DNA of 64,000 nt, taken from assembly GCA_017467625.1 (NCBI GenBank), contig JAFUSN010000004.1, forward strand, positions 434,001 through 498,000. Direction: 5' to 3'. Shown one piece after another: positions 25,846 to 34,218 of the stretch; within the stretch, counting starts at the first letter, position 1; each line of letters begins with the position of its first letter. Both the position numbers and the translations under genes were made by a program. A model generated the notes under the pieces. That model was not told the origin of the DNA. It saw only the letters and a program-made list of their open reading frames with translations, and did not search any database. The stretch is from RGIG1681 sp017467625 (GTDB taxonomy: Bacteria > Bacillota > Clostridia > Christensenellales > UBA1242).

Positions 25846-27084
25846 ATGAGAAAAATTTTGCATGTTGATTTAAATAGTTTTTATGCGAGTGTTGAGTGTC
25901 TGCTTGATGAGTCAATTCGCGAATTTCCAGTTGCTGTGTCTGGTTCCCAAGAAAACAGGCATGGTGTTATTTTAGCAAAAAATAATTTAGCGAAAAAACT
26001 TGGAATAAAAACAGGAATGACTGTTTATCAAGCTAAAAAACTTGCACCAAATTTAGTTGTACGTGAAACTCATTTTGACCAATATGTGAAATATTCCAAG
26101 GCGTTTAAGGAACTGCTCACTGAATATACTGATTTTGTTGAATCTTTTGGAATTGATGAAGCTTGGATGGATATTACAACATGCAGAAAATATGGGGGTG
26201 ATGCGGTCAAAATTGCAGAAGAAATTAAAAATCGTGTAAAAAATGAACTTGGTTTAACTGTTTCAGTTGGAGTTAGTTTTAATAAAATTTTTGCAAAACT
26301 TGGAAGCGATTTAAAAAAACCAGATGCAGTTACTGTGATTTCAGTGGAAAATTACAAAGAAAAAATTTTTAAACTTCCAGTTGAAAATTTAATTTATGTT
26401 GGGAAAGCAACAAAAACTAAACTCAACAAGCTCATGATAAAAACCATTGGTGATTTAGCAGTTGCTGATGAAAAACTATTGATAAAGCACCTCGGAAAAT
26501 GGGGATCAATTTTAAAAGCATATGCCAATGGAAAAGATAATGGGGAAGTTAAAAAGTTTTCCGAAAAAGATGAATATAAATCAATTGGAAACAGCTTAAC
26601 ATTTTATCGTGATTTAGATACTGATCTTGATGTTGAAACACTTTTAATTTTACTTTCTGAAAGTGTGTGTTCAAGAATGATTGATTACGGCTATAAATGT
26701 GCAAGAACAGTTTCACTTTTAATTATTGACAATTTGCTTAATTATACTGTTCGAATGGCAAAATTTTCTGTTCCAACAAATCTTTCAAGTGAGGTATCTG
26801 CAAAGGTTATGGAACTTTTTAAAAAGAATTTTAATTGGACTCAAAAAGTGCGTGGACTAGGTGTAAGTTTGTCGGATTTCACAGATGAAGAACAATTAAC
26901 TTTTGATTTTGATTTAAAAGATCGCAATAAAAAAGAGAAATTGGAGCAAACTGTTGAAAATTTAAGAAAAAGGTTTGGAAGAACATCAATAAACAGGGCA
27001 GTTGTTTTACGCGAAGAAAAATTTATGGAACTAGATATAAAAGAAGGCCACAGTCACGGAACACTTGGAAAACATAAGGGCTAG
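25846..27084 (+). CDS. dinB: DNA polymerase IV (Y family)
   Basis: Translesion DNA polymerase. The N-terminus ILHVDLNSFYASVE holds the first catalytic Asp and the steric-gate region; ESFGIDEAWMDIT holds the catalytic Asp-Glu pair; SVGVSFNKIFAKLGSDLKKPD follows, then the helix-hairpin-helix thumb and the little finger. 412 residues. Its stop codon shares the palindrome CTAG with the stop of the small gene on the other strand. Confidence 0.93.
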   Translation: MRKILHVDLNSFYASVECLLDESIREFPVAVSGSQENRHGVILAKNNLAKKLGIKTGMTVYQAKKLAPNLVVRETHFDQYVKYSKAFKELLTEYTDFVESFGIDEAWMDITTCRKYGGDAVKIAEEIKNRVKNELGLTVSVGVSFNKIFAKLGSDLKKPDAVTVISVENYKEKIFKLPVENLIYVGKATKTKLNKLMIKTIGDLAVADEKLLIKHLGKWGSILKAYANGKDNGEVKKFSEKDEYKSIGNSLTFYRDLDTDLDVETLLILLSESVCSRMIDYGYKCARTVSLLIIDNLLNYTVRMAKFSVPTNLSSEVSAKVMELFKKNFNWTQKVRGLGVSLSDFTDEEQLTFDFDLKDRNKKEKLEQTVENLRKRFGRTSINRAVVLREEKFMELDIKEGHSHGTLGKHKG

Positions 27085-27308
27085 TCAACTTCAACAAACC
27101 ATGTGTATCCATCAAGCCACATAAAATGAGTTTTTTGATTGATTTCGCATTTAAATCTAATTCCAGTGCCGCCGCCTTTTAAGCTGGCGGCCTTTCTTCT
27201 TTCTAAAACTTTTTGAACGGCAAATTGTTCACCATTCCAAAAAAATGAAAGAGGGGAAATAACACCATCTTCATTCATTTTTGCAATGACACATATATTT
27301 TTACGCAT
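27081..27308 (-). CDS. Small conserved protein encoded tail-to-tail with dinB
   Basis: A 75-residue protein beginning MRKNICVIAKMNEDG. Its pattern, with a central G-V-I-S-P-L segment, RRKAASLKGGGTGIRF and a WFVEVD end, resembles a small conserved family often found next to dinB in Clostridia (recalled, not checked). The reading frame continues upstream as antisense of the next gene's zinc ribbons, so the ATG at 27308 is the reasonable start. No ribosome site; CATAAT ends exactly 6 nt before the ATG, as in the leaderless genes. It lies after the SPFH terminator. Function unknown, perhaps connected with Pol IV. Confidence 0.6.
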   Translation of the reverse strand: MRKNICVIAKMNEDGVISPLSFFWNGEQFAVQKVLERRKAASLKGGGTGIRFKCEINQKTHFMWLDGYTWFVEVD

Positions 27309-27324
27309 AAAAAAATTATGCACA

Positions 27325-27355
27325 AAAAAAACACATCTAAACAGATGTGTTTTAA
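27325..27355 (-). terminator. Terminator of the SPFH gene
   Basis: On the minus strand AAACACATCT pairs with AGATGTGTTT around a 4-nt loop, followed by a T run toward 27324. Confidence 0.8.
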
Positions 27356-27357
27356 TT

Positions 27358-28398
27358 TTAACCAAGTTTTGTTCCACATTCTGGGCAGAATTTACTTTTT
27401 CCAACTTCAGCCCCACAATTTGGACATTTTCCCTTTGCCACAAGTTTTGTTCCACATTCAACACAGAACTTTGCACCTTTTGGATTTTCAGCTCCGCAAT
27501 TTGGACAGAATTTTGCGTCTGCAGATTTTGCAGTTTTTGTTTCACTTGATGATTTAAGTGATTCTTTCATCATTTCACCAAGGGCAAGACCAGTTCCGAG
27601 TTGAGTTCCAACGCCCGCTGCGCCGCCTTCGTTTTTAGCAGCATCACGAATTGCATTTGCTGATTGATATTTTACAAATGTGTCCATTTTATCAGCAAGA
27701 ACACCCATGCTTGATCTTGTGTCAATAGCCTTTTCAACTTCTTCAGGGAAGGAGATATTTTCAATAACAAGATTTGTGAGTTTCAAGCCAAGGTTTGCAA
27801 ATGTTTCACCGAGTGTTTCAGATGTGATTTTTGAAAACTCAAGCAAGTTGCTTGCAAGGTCAAGTGCAGAAATTTTTGATTCAGCGATTGTATCTGAAAT
27901 TGTTGAAACAACAATTGATTTAAGATATGAACCAATATCACTTGTTGTGAATGATGAATTTGTTCCAAAAAGTTCTTTTAAAAATTTTGCAGCATCATCA
28001 ACTCTAAATGCATAGTTTCCGTATCCACGAAGTCTAATTGTTCCAAAATCAGCATCTCGCATTGTGATTGGGTTGCTGGTTCCCCATTTTTGATTTGTGA
28101 ATTGTTTTGTGTTAACAAAATAAACATCAGCATAGAATGGTGATTTAAATCCATATGCCCAACTCATAAGTTGAGTGAGGATAGGGAGGTTGCTTGTTTG
28201 AAGTGTATACATTCCAGGTCCAAAAACATCTGCAATTTTTCCTTTGTTTAAGAAAACTGCAACTTGTGATTCACGAACTGTAAGTTTTGAACCATACTGA
28301 ATTTGTCTTCCATCCATTGGATACTTGTAAACCATTGTATCAGAAGAATTATCAACCCATTCGAGTGATTTTAATAAATTAGTTTTAAAAAAGCCCAT
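27358..28398 (-). CDS. SPFH/Band-7 domain protein with C-terminal zinc ribbons (YdjI-like)
   Basis: A 346-residue protein. The first 230 residues form an SPFH domain of the YdjI/virion-core-protein type: LEWVDNSSDTMVYKYP, RESQVAVFLNKGKIADVFGPG, RDADFGTIRLRGYGNYAFRV. A Gly/Ala-rich linker follows, then two double zinc ribbons (CPNCG...CVECG and CPNCG...CPECG). In Bacillus, YdjI is recruited to the membrane by the PspA/LiaI-like stress system; none of those partners is here. ATG 28398 follows GGAGG. The gene diverges from the transporter pair. Confidence 0.8.
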   Translation of the reverse strand: MGFFKTNLLKSLEWVDNSSDTMVYKYPMDGRQIQYGSKLTVRESQVAVFLNKGKIADVFGPGMYTLQTSNLPILTQLMSWAYGFKSPFYADVYFVNTKQFTNQKWGTSNPITMRDADFGTIRLRGYGNYAFRVDDAAKFLKELFGTNSSFTTSDIGSYLKSIVVSTISDTIAESKISALDLASNLLEFSKITSETLGETFANLGLKLTNLVIENISFPEEVEKAIDTRSSMGVLADKMDTFVKYQSANAIRDAAKNEGGAAGVGTQLGTGLALGEMMKESLKSSSETKTAKSADAKFCPNCGAENPKGAKFCVECGTKLVAKGKCPNCGAEVGKSKFCPECGTKLG

Positions 28399-28421
28399 AT
28401 TGCCCTCCATTTTCTAATTTC

Positions 28422-28430
28422 ATTATATCA
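28422..28430 (-). promoter_or_regulatory. Extended -10 promoter of the SPFH gene
   Basis: On the minus strand TGA precedes TATAAT (28427-28422). It faces away from the transporter promoter at 28489. Confidence 0.55.
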
Positions 28431-28488
28431 TAATTATTTAAATATGCAAATATTTTGACGATATTTTGTAGGTGATTTTTTTTTGATA

Positions 28489-28497
28489 TGATATAAT
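28489..28497 (+). promoter_or_regulatory. Extended -10 promoter of the transporter pair
   Basis: TGA then TATAAT (28492-28497); the predicted leader is only about 10 nt. Confidence 0.5.
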
Positions 28498-28513
28498 GAA
28501 TTTGTTGGTAATT

Positions 28514-29767
28514 ATGAAACAAAAATCAAATGAAAAAACAATTAATAATAGATTAAGCAAAACAAATATTGCACTGATGACAACTCATGGTTTAAATAAC
28601 ATCATCAGTATTTTTGTTGGCACATTTTTGGTTTCGTATATTTACTCAATTTCTGAGAACTATGTTTTGAATGTTGGTTTGTTTTATATGTCCAATTATC
28701 TTGTTATGGGTGTTGTGATGTATTTTGTTTCTGTAATGATTGACAGAACCAATAGAGTTTCGCTTTATCGTATTGCAGTTTTGATTAGAACAGTTTTCAT
28801 TGTAATTGTTCTTTTTACCGGAAGACAACTTGCTGGACTTGTCATTTTGGCTGGTGCACTTTATGGAATTTCGGAGGCATTTTATTGGGGAAGTTATAAC
28901 TTGATGAAAAATGAACTTGTTAGAAGAAGCTTGATGCCAAAATTTGCAAGTTATCAAAAAGTTATGACAAAAGTGGGAGATTTTGCAATTCCACTAATTT
29001 TAGGAAAGATTATTGATGCAGATTCATTTAAATCAAGTGCAATAATTATTTTGATAGTGGTTATTTTAGAGTTAATTAGCACAATGTTCATCATTTCTCA
29101 AAAACCAGATGGCTCATCATTTGATATAAAAGGATTTTGCAGAAATGTTAAAGGATTAGGCGAGAAAAAATATTTTGTTAACACTGTGCTAATTTTAACT
29201 TGTTTCGTTGGTGCAGTTTCAGCAATTAGCGTTTTAAACACAATAATAACGATGTTAACATATGGAAGTAATTTTTCACTTGGAATTTTCACATCAATTT
29301 TTTCAGTGGCCTCACTTGTTTATTTTGTCGTAATTAGCAAGTTTACTAAAACCGGCAAGCGAAAAGTTTTGTTTTTAATAACTGCATTTGTTCCAATGAT
29401 AGCTTCAATTGTTTTGATGATTTATTTAAATCAAATAACTACTGCAATTTTTAATGGACTATATTCAATTTTAAGTGTAACATATGACCACACTTATGAT
29501 ATTCATAGAAATGCAGTTATGAAAAACTTTAATATGTATGATGATATTGCAGAATTTCAGTGTACAATTGAAGTTATTATGGAATTTGTTAGGGCAGTGA
29601 TTTTTGGTTTAATGGCAATTATTGGCGCACTTGGTGCAGGGTTTGGATCAGGTGGAATGATTATTGCGCTCAAAGTAATTTTAGGTGTGTCAGTGCTTGC
29701 GTATGTGTTTGCAAATTTTATTTTAATGAAATATGAAGATAAATTAGTTGAAAATAATTTAGCGTAG
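28514..29767 (+). CDS. MFS-like transporter, copy A
   Basis: A 417-residue integral membrane protein with about 12 helices and the layout of the major facilitator superfamily: the loop between helices 2 and 3 reads VMIDRTNRVSLYR, a variant of the MFS motif A, and KFTKTGKRKVLF marks the second half. Substrate unknown. ATG 28514 is chosen because the ATG at 28496 lies inside the -10 element. The next gene, 6 nt downstream, is a paralogue. Confidence 0.65.
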   Translation: MKQKSNEKTINNRLSKTNIALMTTHGLNNIISIFVGTFLVSYIYSISENYVLNVGLFYMSNYLVMGVVMYFVSVMIDRTNRVSLYRIAVLIRTVFIVIVLFTGRQLAGLVILAGALYGISEAFYWGSYNLMKNELVRRSLMPKFASYQKVMTKVGDFAIPLILGKIIDADSFKSSAIIILIVVILELISTMFIISQKPDGSSFDIKGFCRNVKGLGEKKYFVNTVLILTCFVGAVSAISVLNTIITMLTYGSNFSLGIFTSIFSVASLVYFVVISKFTKTGKRKVLFLITAFVPMIASIVLMIYLNQITTAIFNGLYSILSVTYDHTYDIHRNAVMKNFNMYDDIAEFQCTIEVIMEFVRAVIFGLMAIIGALGAGFGSGGMIIALKVILGVSVLAYVFANFILMKYEDKLVENNLA

Positions 29768-29773
29768 GAATGT

Positions 29774-31021
29774 ATGAAAAAAGAAAGAAATTTTGACAGC
29801 AAATTCACGGTCTCAAATATTGCACTTCTTGCGACTCACGGAATTTATATTGTGAGTGATATTTTTGTGTCAACTTTTTTAATTTCATACATTTACTCAA
29901 TTTCATCAAACTATGTGTTTGATATTGGGCTTTATTATTTATTCACATATATTGCTTGTGCATCACTTATGATAATTTTTTCAATTTGGGTTGATCGAAC
30001 AAATCGAGTTGGATTTTATCGTGTTGCCACAATTGCAAGGTCTTTGTTTATTTTCTTGATAATTTTCTGGGGAAATAAGCTTGCTCAAAATGTAATTTTG
30101 GCTGGATTGGTTCATGGAATTTCACTTGCACTTTATTGGAGTAGTTTTAATTTGCTGAAAACTGAAACAATAAGAAAAAATACAGTTGGAAGATTTAGTT
30201 CTTATCAATTTATTGTTAGTAAAGTAGTAACAATAGTTGTTCCAATTGTGTTTGGAAAAATTATTGATGCAGATTCGTTTAAAACCAGCGCAATAATCAA
30301 TTTGGTTTTGGCTGTTATTGGAATTGTTGTTTCGTTGTTTATAAGGTGCGACAAACCTGATGGATCAGCATTTGAATATAAACGATTTATTGATTTTATC
30401 AATAATTCTGGCAAATATAAGCCATTTATAAAAAAGTGTCTTCACATGGGATATTGTTATGGAATTGGGAAAGTAACAATTCCACTTAACACAATTTTAA
30501 TTATGCTTGCGTTTGGTTCAAATTTTTCACTTGGAATTCAGTCAGGTTTAGTTGCTGCAGTTGGAATTTTTACGGTGGTTTTTGTTAGAAAATTAACTAA
30601 GCAGGGAAAGCGTAATTGGCTGTTTTTAATTGGAATTATATTTCCATTGATTTCTGCCGTTTTGTTGGTTTTTAAACTTGATATTGTAACTGTAACGATT
30701 TTTAATTTTACATATAACATTTTCTTTGTTGTTTATGATTTAATTTATGATACTCATCGAGGATATATAGTTAAAAAACTAAACATGAGGGAATTTATTG
30801 CGGAATATCAGTGCACTATTGAAGCTGGAATGGATATTGTTAGAATTTTTGTTTTTGGAATAATGACATTGGTTGGTTATATAGTTGGGAAGTATTATCC
30901 TAATTCAATGAATTTGGCAATTGAAGTTTTAATTATTTTGTCAATGTCAGCGTTTGTGGTCATTAATGTTATGCTGGCTGGTTATGAAAAAGAATTTGAA
31001 AAACTTGATTTGCACCAATAA
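29774..31021 (+). CDS. MFS-like transporter, copy B
   Basis: A 415-residue paralogue of the preceding transporter: it shares NIALLATHG, FLISYIYSISSNYVFDIGL, DRTNRVGFYR, GKIIDADSFK, MLAFGSNFSLGI and EFIAEYQCTIEAGMDIVR-type segments with copy A at the same positions. About 12 membrane helices. TAGGA before the ATG; 6 nt after copy A, so one transcript. The pair may act as two separate transporters or a heterodimer; nothing in the sequence decides this. Confidence 0.65.
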   Translation: MKKERNFDSKFTVSNIALLATHGIYIVSDIFVSTFLISYIYSISSNYVFDIGLYYLFTYIACASLMIIFSIWVDRTNRVGFYRVATIARSLFIFLIIFWGNKLAQNVILAGLVHGISLALYWSSFNLLKTETIRKNTVGRFSSYQFIVSKVVTIVVPIVFGKIIDADSFKTSAIINLVLAVIGIVVSLFIRCDKPDGSAFEYKRFIDFINNSGKYKPFIKKCLHMGYCYGIGKVTIPLNTILIMLAFGSNFSLGIQSGLVAAVGIFTVVFVRKLTKQGKRNWLFLIGIIFPLISAVLLVFKLDIVTVTIFNFTYNIFFVVYDLIYDTHRGYIVKKLNMREFIAEYQCTIEAGMDIVRIFVFGIMTLVGYIVGKYYPNSMNLAIEVLIILSMSAFVVINVMLAGYEKEFEKLDLHQ

Positions 31022-31132
31022 AATTCAGTTATAGTTAGCCTAAAATTTTGTTATATGAAGTGTTGATTATTAGTTTTTAATTAGAGTTTGTTTTATGCTA
31101 AAATATTATTGTAAGTTACTATGGAGGAAAAT

Positions 31133-32017
31133 ATGGATTTAGTTATTATGGCTGCGGGAATGGGCAGTAGGTTTGGCGGACTTAAGCAAATTGAGCCAAT
31201 TGATGAATACAAAAATTTTATTATTGATTATTCAATTTATGATGCAATTAGAAATGGCTTTGACAAAGTTGTATTCATAATTAAAGAAGAGAATTATGAA
31301 ATTTTCAGAGAAACAATTGGTAAGAGAATAGAGGGGAAAATTAAGGTTGAATATGTTTTCCAAGGAGGCCTTGATGTTTATCCGGAAAGAAAGAAGCCTT
31401 GGGGAACGGCTCATGCAGTTTTATGTGCAAAAAATGTTGTTAAAGACAATTTCGTAATCATCAATTCAGATGACTTTTATGGAGAAGATGCTTACAAACA
31501 AGCTGCAAAGTTTTTGAAGCAAGTTGATAAAAATTCAAATGATGTTGCTGTTATTGGTTACAGAATTAAAAACACATTAAGCGAAAATGGTTCAACAAAA
31601 CGAGGCGTTTGCAAACTGGATGAAAATGATAAGTTAAGTGCAATAATTGAGTCAAAAGTTGAAAGGATAAACGGAAAAATTGTTGCCACTCCACTTGATG
31701 GAGGTGAAAGCTTTGATGTTGATGACAATAGCCTCGTTTCAATGAATATGCTTGCATTCACACCACGCTTTTTTGATTTGCTTGAGACGGGACTTGCTGA
31801 ATTTTTGGAAAAGAATAAAAACAATTATGAAACTTGTGAATATCTTATTCCAATTTATGTTAATGAACTTATTTCAAAGGGAATTGTTAATGCTTCAGTT
31901 CCAGAAACAAATGCAGTTTGGTATGGCGTAACATATAAAGAAGATAAAGATCAGGTTGTTTCTTCAATCAAAGCGTTAGTTGATGCAGGAAAATATGAAA
32001 AAGGATTGTGGAAATAA
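31133..32017 (+). CDS. Sugar-phosphate nucleotidyltransferase
   Basis: GT-A-fold nucleotidyltransferase of 294 residues. The N-terminus VIMAAGMGSRFGGLKQ is the nucleotide-binding signature GxGxRxxxxK; KKPWGTAHAVLCAKN and INSDDFYGEDA hold the sugar-nucleotide and metal-binding Asp. Likely makes a UDP- or other NDP-sugar; the exact sugar cannot be read. The ATG at 31133, after GGAGG, is preferred over the ATG at 31121, which lies upstream of that site. Confidence 0.8.
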   Translation: MDLVIMAAGMGSRFGGLKQIEPIDEYKNFIIDYSIYDAIRNGFDKVVFIIKEENYEIFRETIGKRIEGKIKVEYVFQGGLDVYPERKKPWGTAHAVLCAKNVVKDNFVIINSDDFYGEDAYKQAAKFLKQVDKNSNDVAVIGYRIKNTLSENGSTKRGVCKLDENDKLSAIIESKVERINGKIVATPLDGGESFDVDDNSLVSMNMLAFTPRFFDLLETGLAEFLEKNKNNYETCEYLIPIYVNELISKGIVNASVPETNAVWYGVTYKEDKDQVVSSIKALVDAGKYEKGLWK

Positions 32018-32062
32018 TTTAAAAAGCATCTTTTAAAAGTTTTTAAAACACTTTAAAAATAT

Positions 32063-32091
32063 TTGCTATTTTTTTGGGGATAATATAAAAT
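32063..32091 (+). promoter_or_regulatory. Promoter of spoVG
   Basis: TTGCTA (32063-32068), 17-nt spacer, TAAAAT (32086-32091). Predicted start falls in the palindrome at 32096. Confidence 0.5.
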
Positions 32092-32095
32092 GTAA

Positions 32096-32113
32096 TTGTC
32101 TAGAACTAGACAA
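32096..32113. promoter_or_regulatory. 18-bp palindrome at the spoVG start site
   Basis: TTGTCTAGAACTAGACAA, a perfect 8-2-8 palindrome right after the -10. It could be an operator or, in RNA, a 5' hairpin. Confidence 0.45.
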
Positions 32114-32136
32114 AATGTAAAAGCAAGGAGCAGAAT

Positions 32137-32412
32137 ATGAAAATTTCAGACGTAAGAGTACGCATTGTAAAAACAGACAAGAGTAAAATTAAAGCTAGCG
32201 CTTCAATCACAATTGATGATTGCTTTGTTGTTCATGACATCAAAGTTATTGAAGGAAATGAAGGATACTTTATTGCAATGCCAAGCAGAAAGACACCAGA
32301 TGGCGAATTTAAAGATATCGTTCATCCACTTAACACTGAAACTAGAGAGATGATTAAGGATATCGTTCTCAAAGCATTTGAAGAAGCTAAACAAAATGCC
32401 GTTGAAGAGTAA
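32137..32412 (+). CDS. spoVG: SpoVG regulator
   Basis: SpoVG is a small nucleic-acid-binding regulator of sporulation, capsule and division genes in Firmicutes. Seen: [49 protein letters not shown] and [11 protein letters not shown], all diagnostic. 91 residues, normal length. AAGGAG precedes the ATG. It has its own promoter with an 18-bp palindrome and its own terminator. Confidence 0.95.
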   Translation: MKISDVRVRIVKTDKSKIKASASITIDDCFVVHDIKVIEGNEGYFIAMPSRKTPDGEFKDIVHPLNTETREMIKDIVLKAFEEAKQNAVEE

Positions 32413-32439
32413 TATTTGCTCTTTATAAATCCTTAAATT

Positions 32440-32463
32440 AAACACGCGAAAGCGTGTTTTTTG
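32440..32463 (+). terminator. Terminator after spoVG
   Basis: Stem AAACACGC (32440-32447) / GCGTGTTT (32452-32459) with a GAAA tetraloop, then T. Confidence 0.9.
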
Positions 32464-32481
32464 TTTGCTTAAATTTAATGA

Positions 32482-32510
32482 TTTACAAAGACACTATGTT
32501 ATGTTAAGAT
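32482..32510 (+). promoter_or_regulatory. Promoter of the FAD-protein gene, leaderless type
   Basis: TTTACA (32482-32487), 17-nt spacer, TAAGAT (32505-32510). ATG starts 6 nt after; no Shine-Dalgarno. Confidence 0.5.
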
Positions 32511-32516
32511 TATAAT

Positions 32517-34118
32517 ATGATATTATTAACAGAATTAAAAGTTCCCGTAAATTATTCAAAGAGTGATATTTTTAAGGCAATTGAAAAAAAATATCATTTG
32601 TTTTCTAATGAAATTTTAAATTTAGATATTTTAAAAGAGAGTATTGATGCAAGGCAAAAACCAAATGTTATAATTAAACTCAATGTTGCAGTTGATGTGA
32701 CTTGTGGTGCATTAAAAAAGCTTAAAAATGTTGATGAGGTTAAAGTTGATCATCTTGGAATTAAATGTGAAAAATTTAATTTTAATGGTGAAAGACCAAT
32801 GGTTGTTGGATTTGGACCAAGCGGTATGTTTGCTGCTTTAAGACTTGCCCTTGCTGGATTTAAACCAATTGTGGTTGAACAGGGAAAATGTGTTGATGAA
32901 AGACAAAAAGATATTGATTTATTTTGGACCACAGGAAAGCTAAATAAATTTTCAAATGTTCAGTTTGGAGAAGGTGGTGCTGGAACATACAGCGATGGAA
33001 AACTTGCTTCAAATGTTTCAAATGAACACACAAAAAAATGTATAAACGAGTTTGTGTTAGCGGGCGCTCCAAGTGAAATTTTCTATAGCGGAACACCTCA
33101 TATTGGCAGTGATAAATTAAAGACAATTGTCAAAAATATTCGTAAAAAAATAATTGCAAATGGTGGAGATGTTTGGTTTAATACCAAGTTTGTTGATTAT
33201 GAGTTAAAAAATGGTAAAATTTCATCAGTAAAACTAAACGATACACAAACGGGCGAAATAAAAATAATTCCGGTTTCTGCACTGATTTTAGCCGTTGGAC
33301 ACAGTGCTGAAGATACGTATAATTTGCTCTTAACAAAACATGTTTTAATGAAACAAAAACCATTTGCAATGGGTGTTAGAATTGAGCAAAGTCAAGAAGA
33401 TATAAACTTATCACAATTTGGAACAAATGATAGCAATTTTCCTGCTGCCAACTACAAACTTGTTCAGCATCTTGAAAATGGAAGAAGTGTGTTTACTTTT
33501 TGCATGTGTCCAGGTGGTGAGGTTGTTGCCTCGTCAAGCGATGATGGAACAATTGTAACCAACGGAATGAGCAACTATGCTCGTGATGGCAAAAATGCAA
33601 ATAGTGCACTTTTAGTTAATGTTGATCCAAAAGATTATGATGAGGGAAATGTTTTAGACGGAGTTCGCTTCCAGCGTAAATATGAAAAACTTGCGTTTGA
33701 ACTCGGTGGAAGAAATTATAGTGCACCAGCAGAAAGGGTTGAAGATTTTTTGAAGGGGATTCAAAATCCAACAAAACTTTCAACAAAAATAGAACCAACA
33801 TATTTGCCAAAAATTAAGATTGCAGATATTTCAAAATGCTTGCCAAATTTTGTTTGTGAATCACTAAAACTATCACTTCCGCTATTTGAGAAAAAAATCA
33901 AAAATTTTGCCAATCCAGAAAACCTTTTAATTGGAATTGAAAGTAGGTCAAGCGCTCCTGTTCAAATTGTTCGTGACGAAAATGGAATGATTAGTGATGT
34001 TGGAATTTTTGCAGTTGGAGAGGGTGCTGGATATGCTGGAGGAATCACATCAAGCGCAGCAGATGGTCTTAAAATTGCTGAAAAAGTTGAAAAATATTTA
34101 ATTAGAAATAATAATTAA
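32517..34118 (+). CDS. FAD-dependent protein (COG2509-type oxidoreductase)
   Basis: A 533-residue uncharacterised flavoprotein. An N-terminal domain of about 90 residues (LLTELKVPVNYSKSDIFKAI) precedes the FAD site MVVGFGPSGMFAALRLALAG. Later markers are FGEGGAGTYSDGKLAS, ALILAVGHSAEDT and, near the end, FAVGEGAGYAGGITSSAADG, typical of this family. The reaction is unknown. The ATG fits the family start. It ends at a terminator hairpin shared with two other loci in the window. Confidence 0.85.
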   Translation: MILLTELKVPVNYSKSDIFKAIEKKYHLFSNEILNLDILKESIDARQKPNVIIKLNVAVDVTCGALKKLKNVDEVKVDHLGIKCEKFNFNGERPMVVGFGPSGMFAALRLALAGFKPIVVEQGKCVDERQKDIDLFWTTGKLNKFSNVQFGEGGAGTYSDGKLASNVSNEHTKKCINEFVLAGAPSEIFYSGTPHIGSDKLKTIVKNIRKKIIANGGDVWFNTKFVDYELKNGKISSVKLNDTQTGEIKIIPVSALILAVGHSAEDTYNLLLTKHVLMKQKPFAMGVRIEQSQEDINLSQFGTNDSNFPAANYKLVQHLENGRSVFTFCMCPGGEVVASSSDDGTIVTNGMSNYARDGKNANSALLVNVDPKDYDEGNVLDGVRFQRKYEKLAFELGGRNYSAPAERVEDFLKGIQNPTKLSTKIEPTYLPKIKIADISKCLPNFVCESLKLSLPLFEKKIKNFANPENLLIGIESRSSAPVQIVRDENGMISDVGIFAVGEGAGYAGGITSSAADGLKIAEKVEKYLIRNNN

Positions 34119-34137
34119 AAAACGATGTAAATGCTGA

Positions 34138-34176
34138 AAAAATAAGGTGTTATGCGAAACATAACACCTTATTTTT
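34138..34176 (+). terminator. Terminator, repeated hairpin copy 1
   Basis: 17-bp stem AAAAATAAGGTGTTATG (34138-34154) with its complement at 34160-34176, loop CGAAA. Nearly the same hairpin is at 54206-54246 and 43012-43038. Confidence 0.85.
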
Positions 34177-34218
34177 AGCTTGGTAACACTTTGTTACTAT
34201 TATTCATAAAATATTGAT

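Noticed and set aside
27309..27545. Upstream extension of the small gene after dinB
   Set aside because: It would read antisense through the SPFH terminator and zinc ribbons; the start at 27308 is more sensible.
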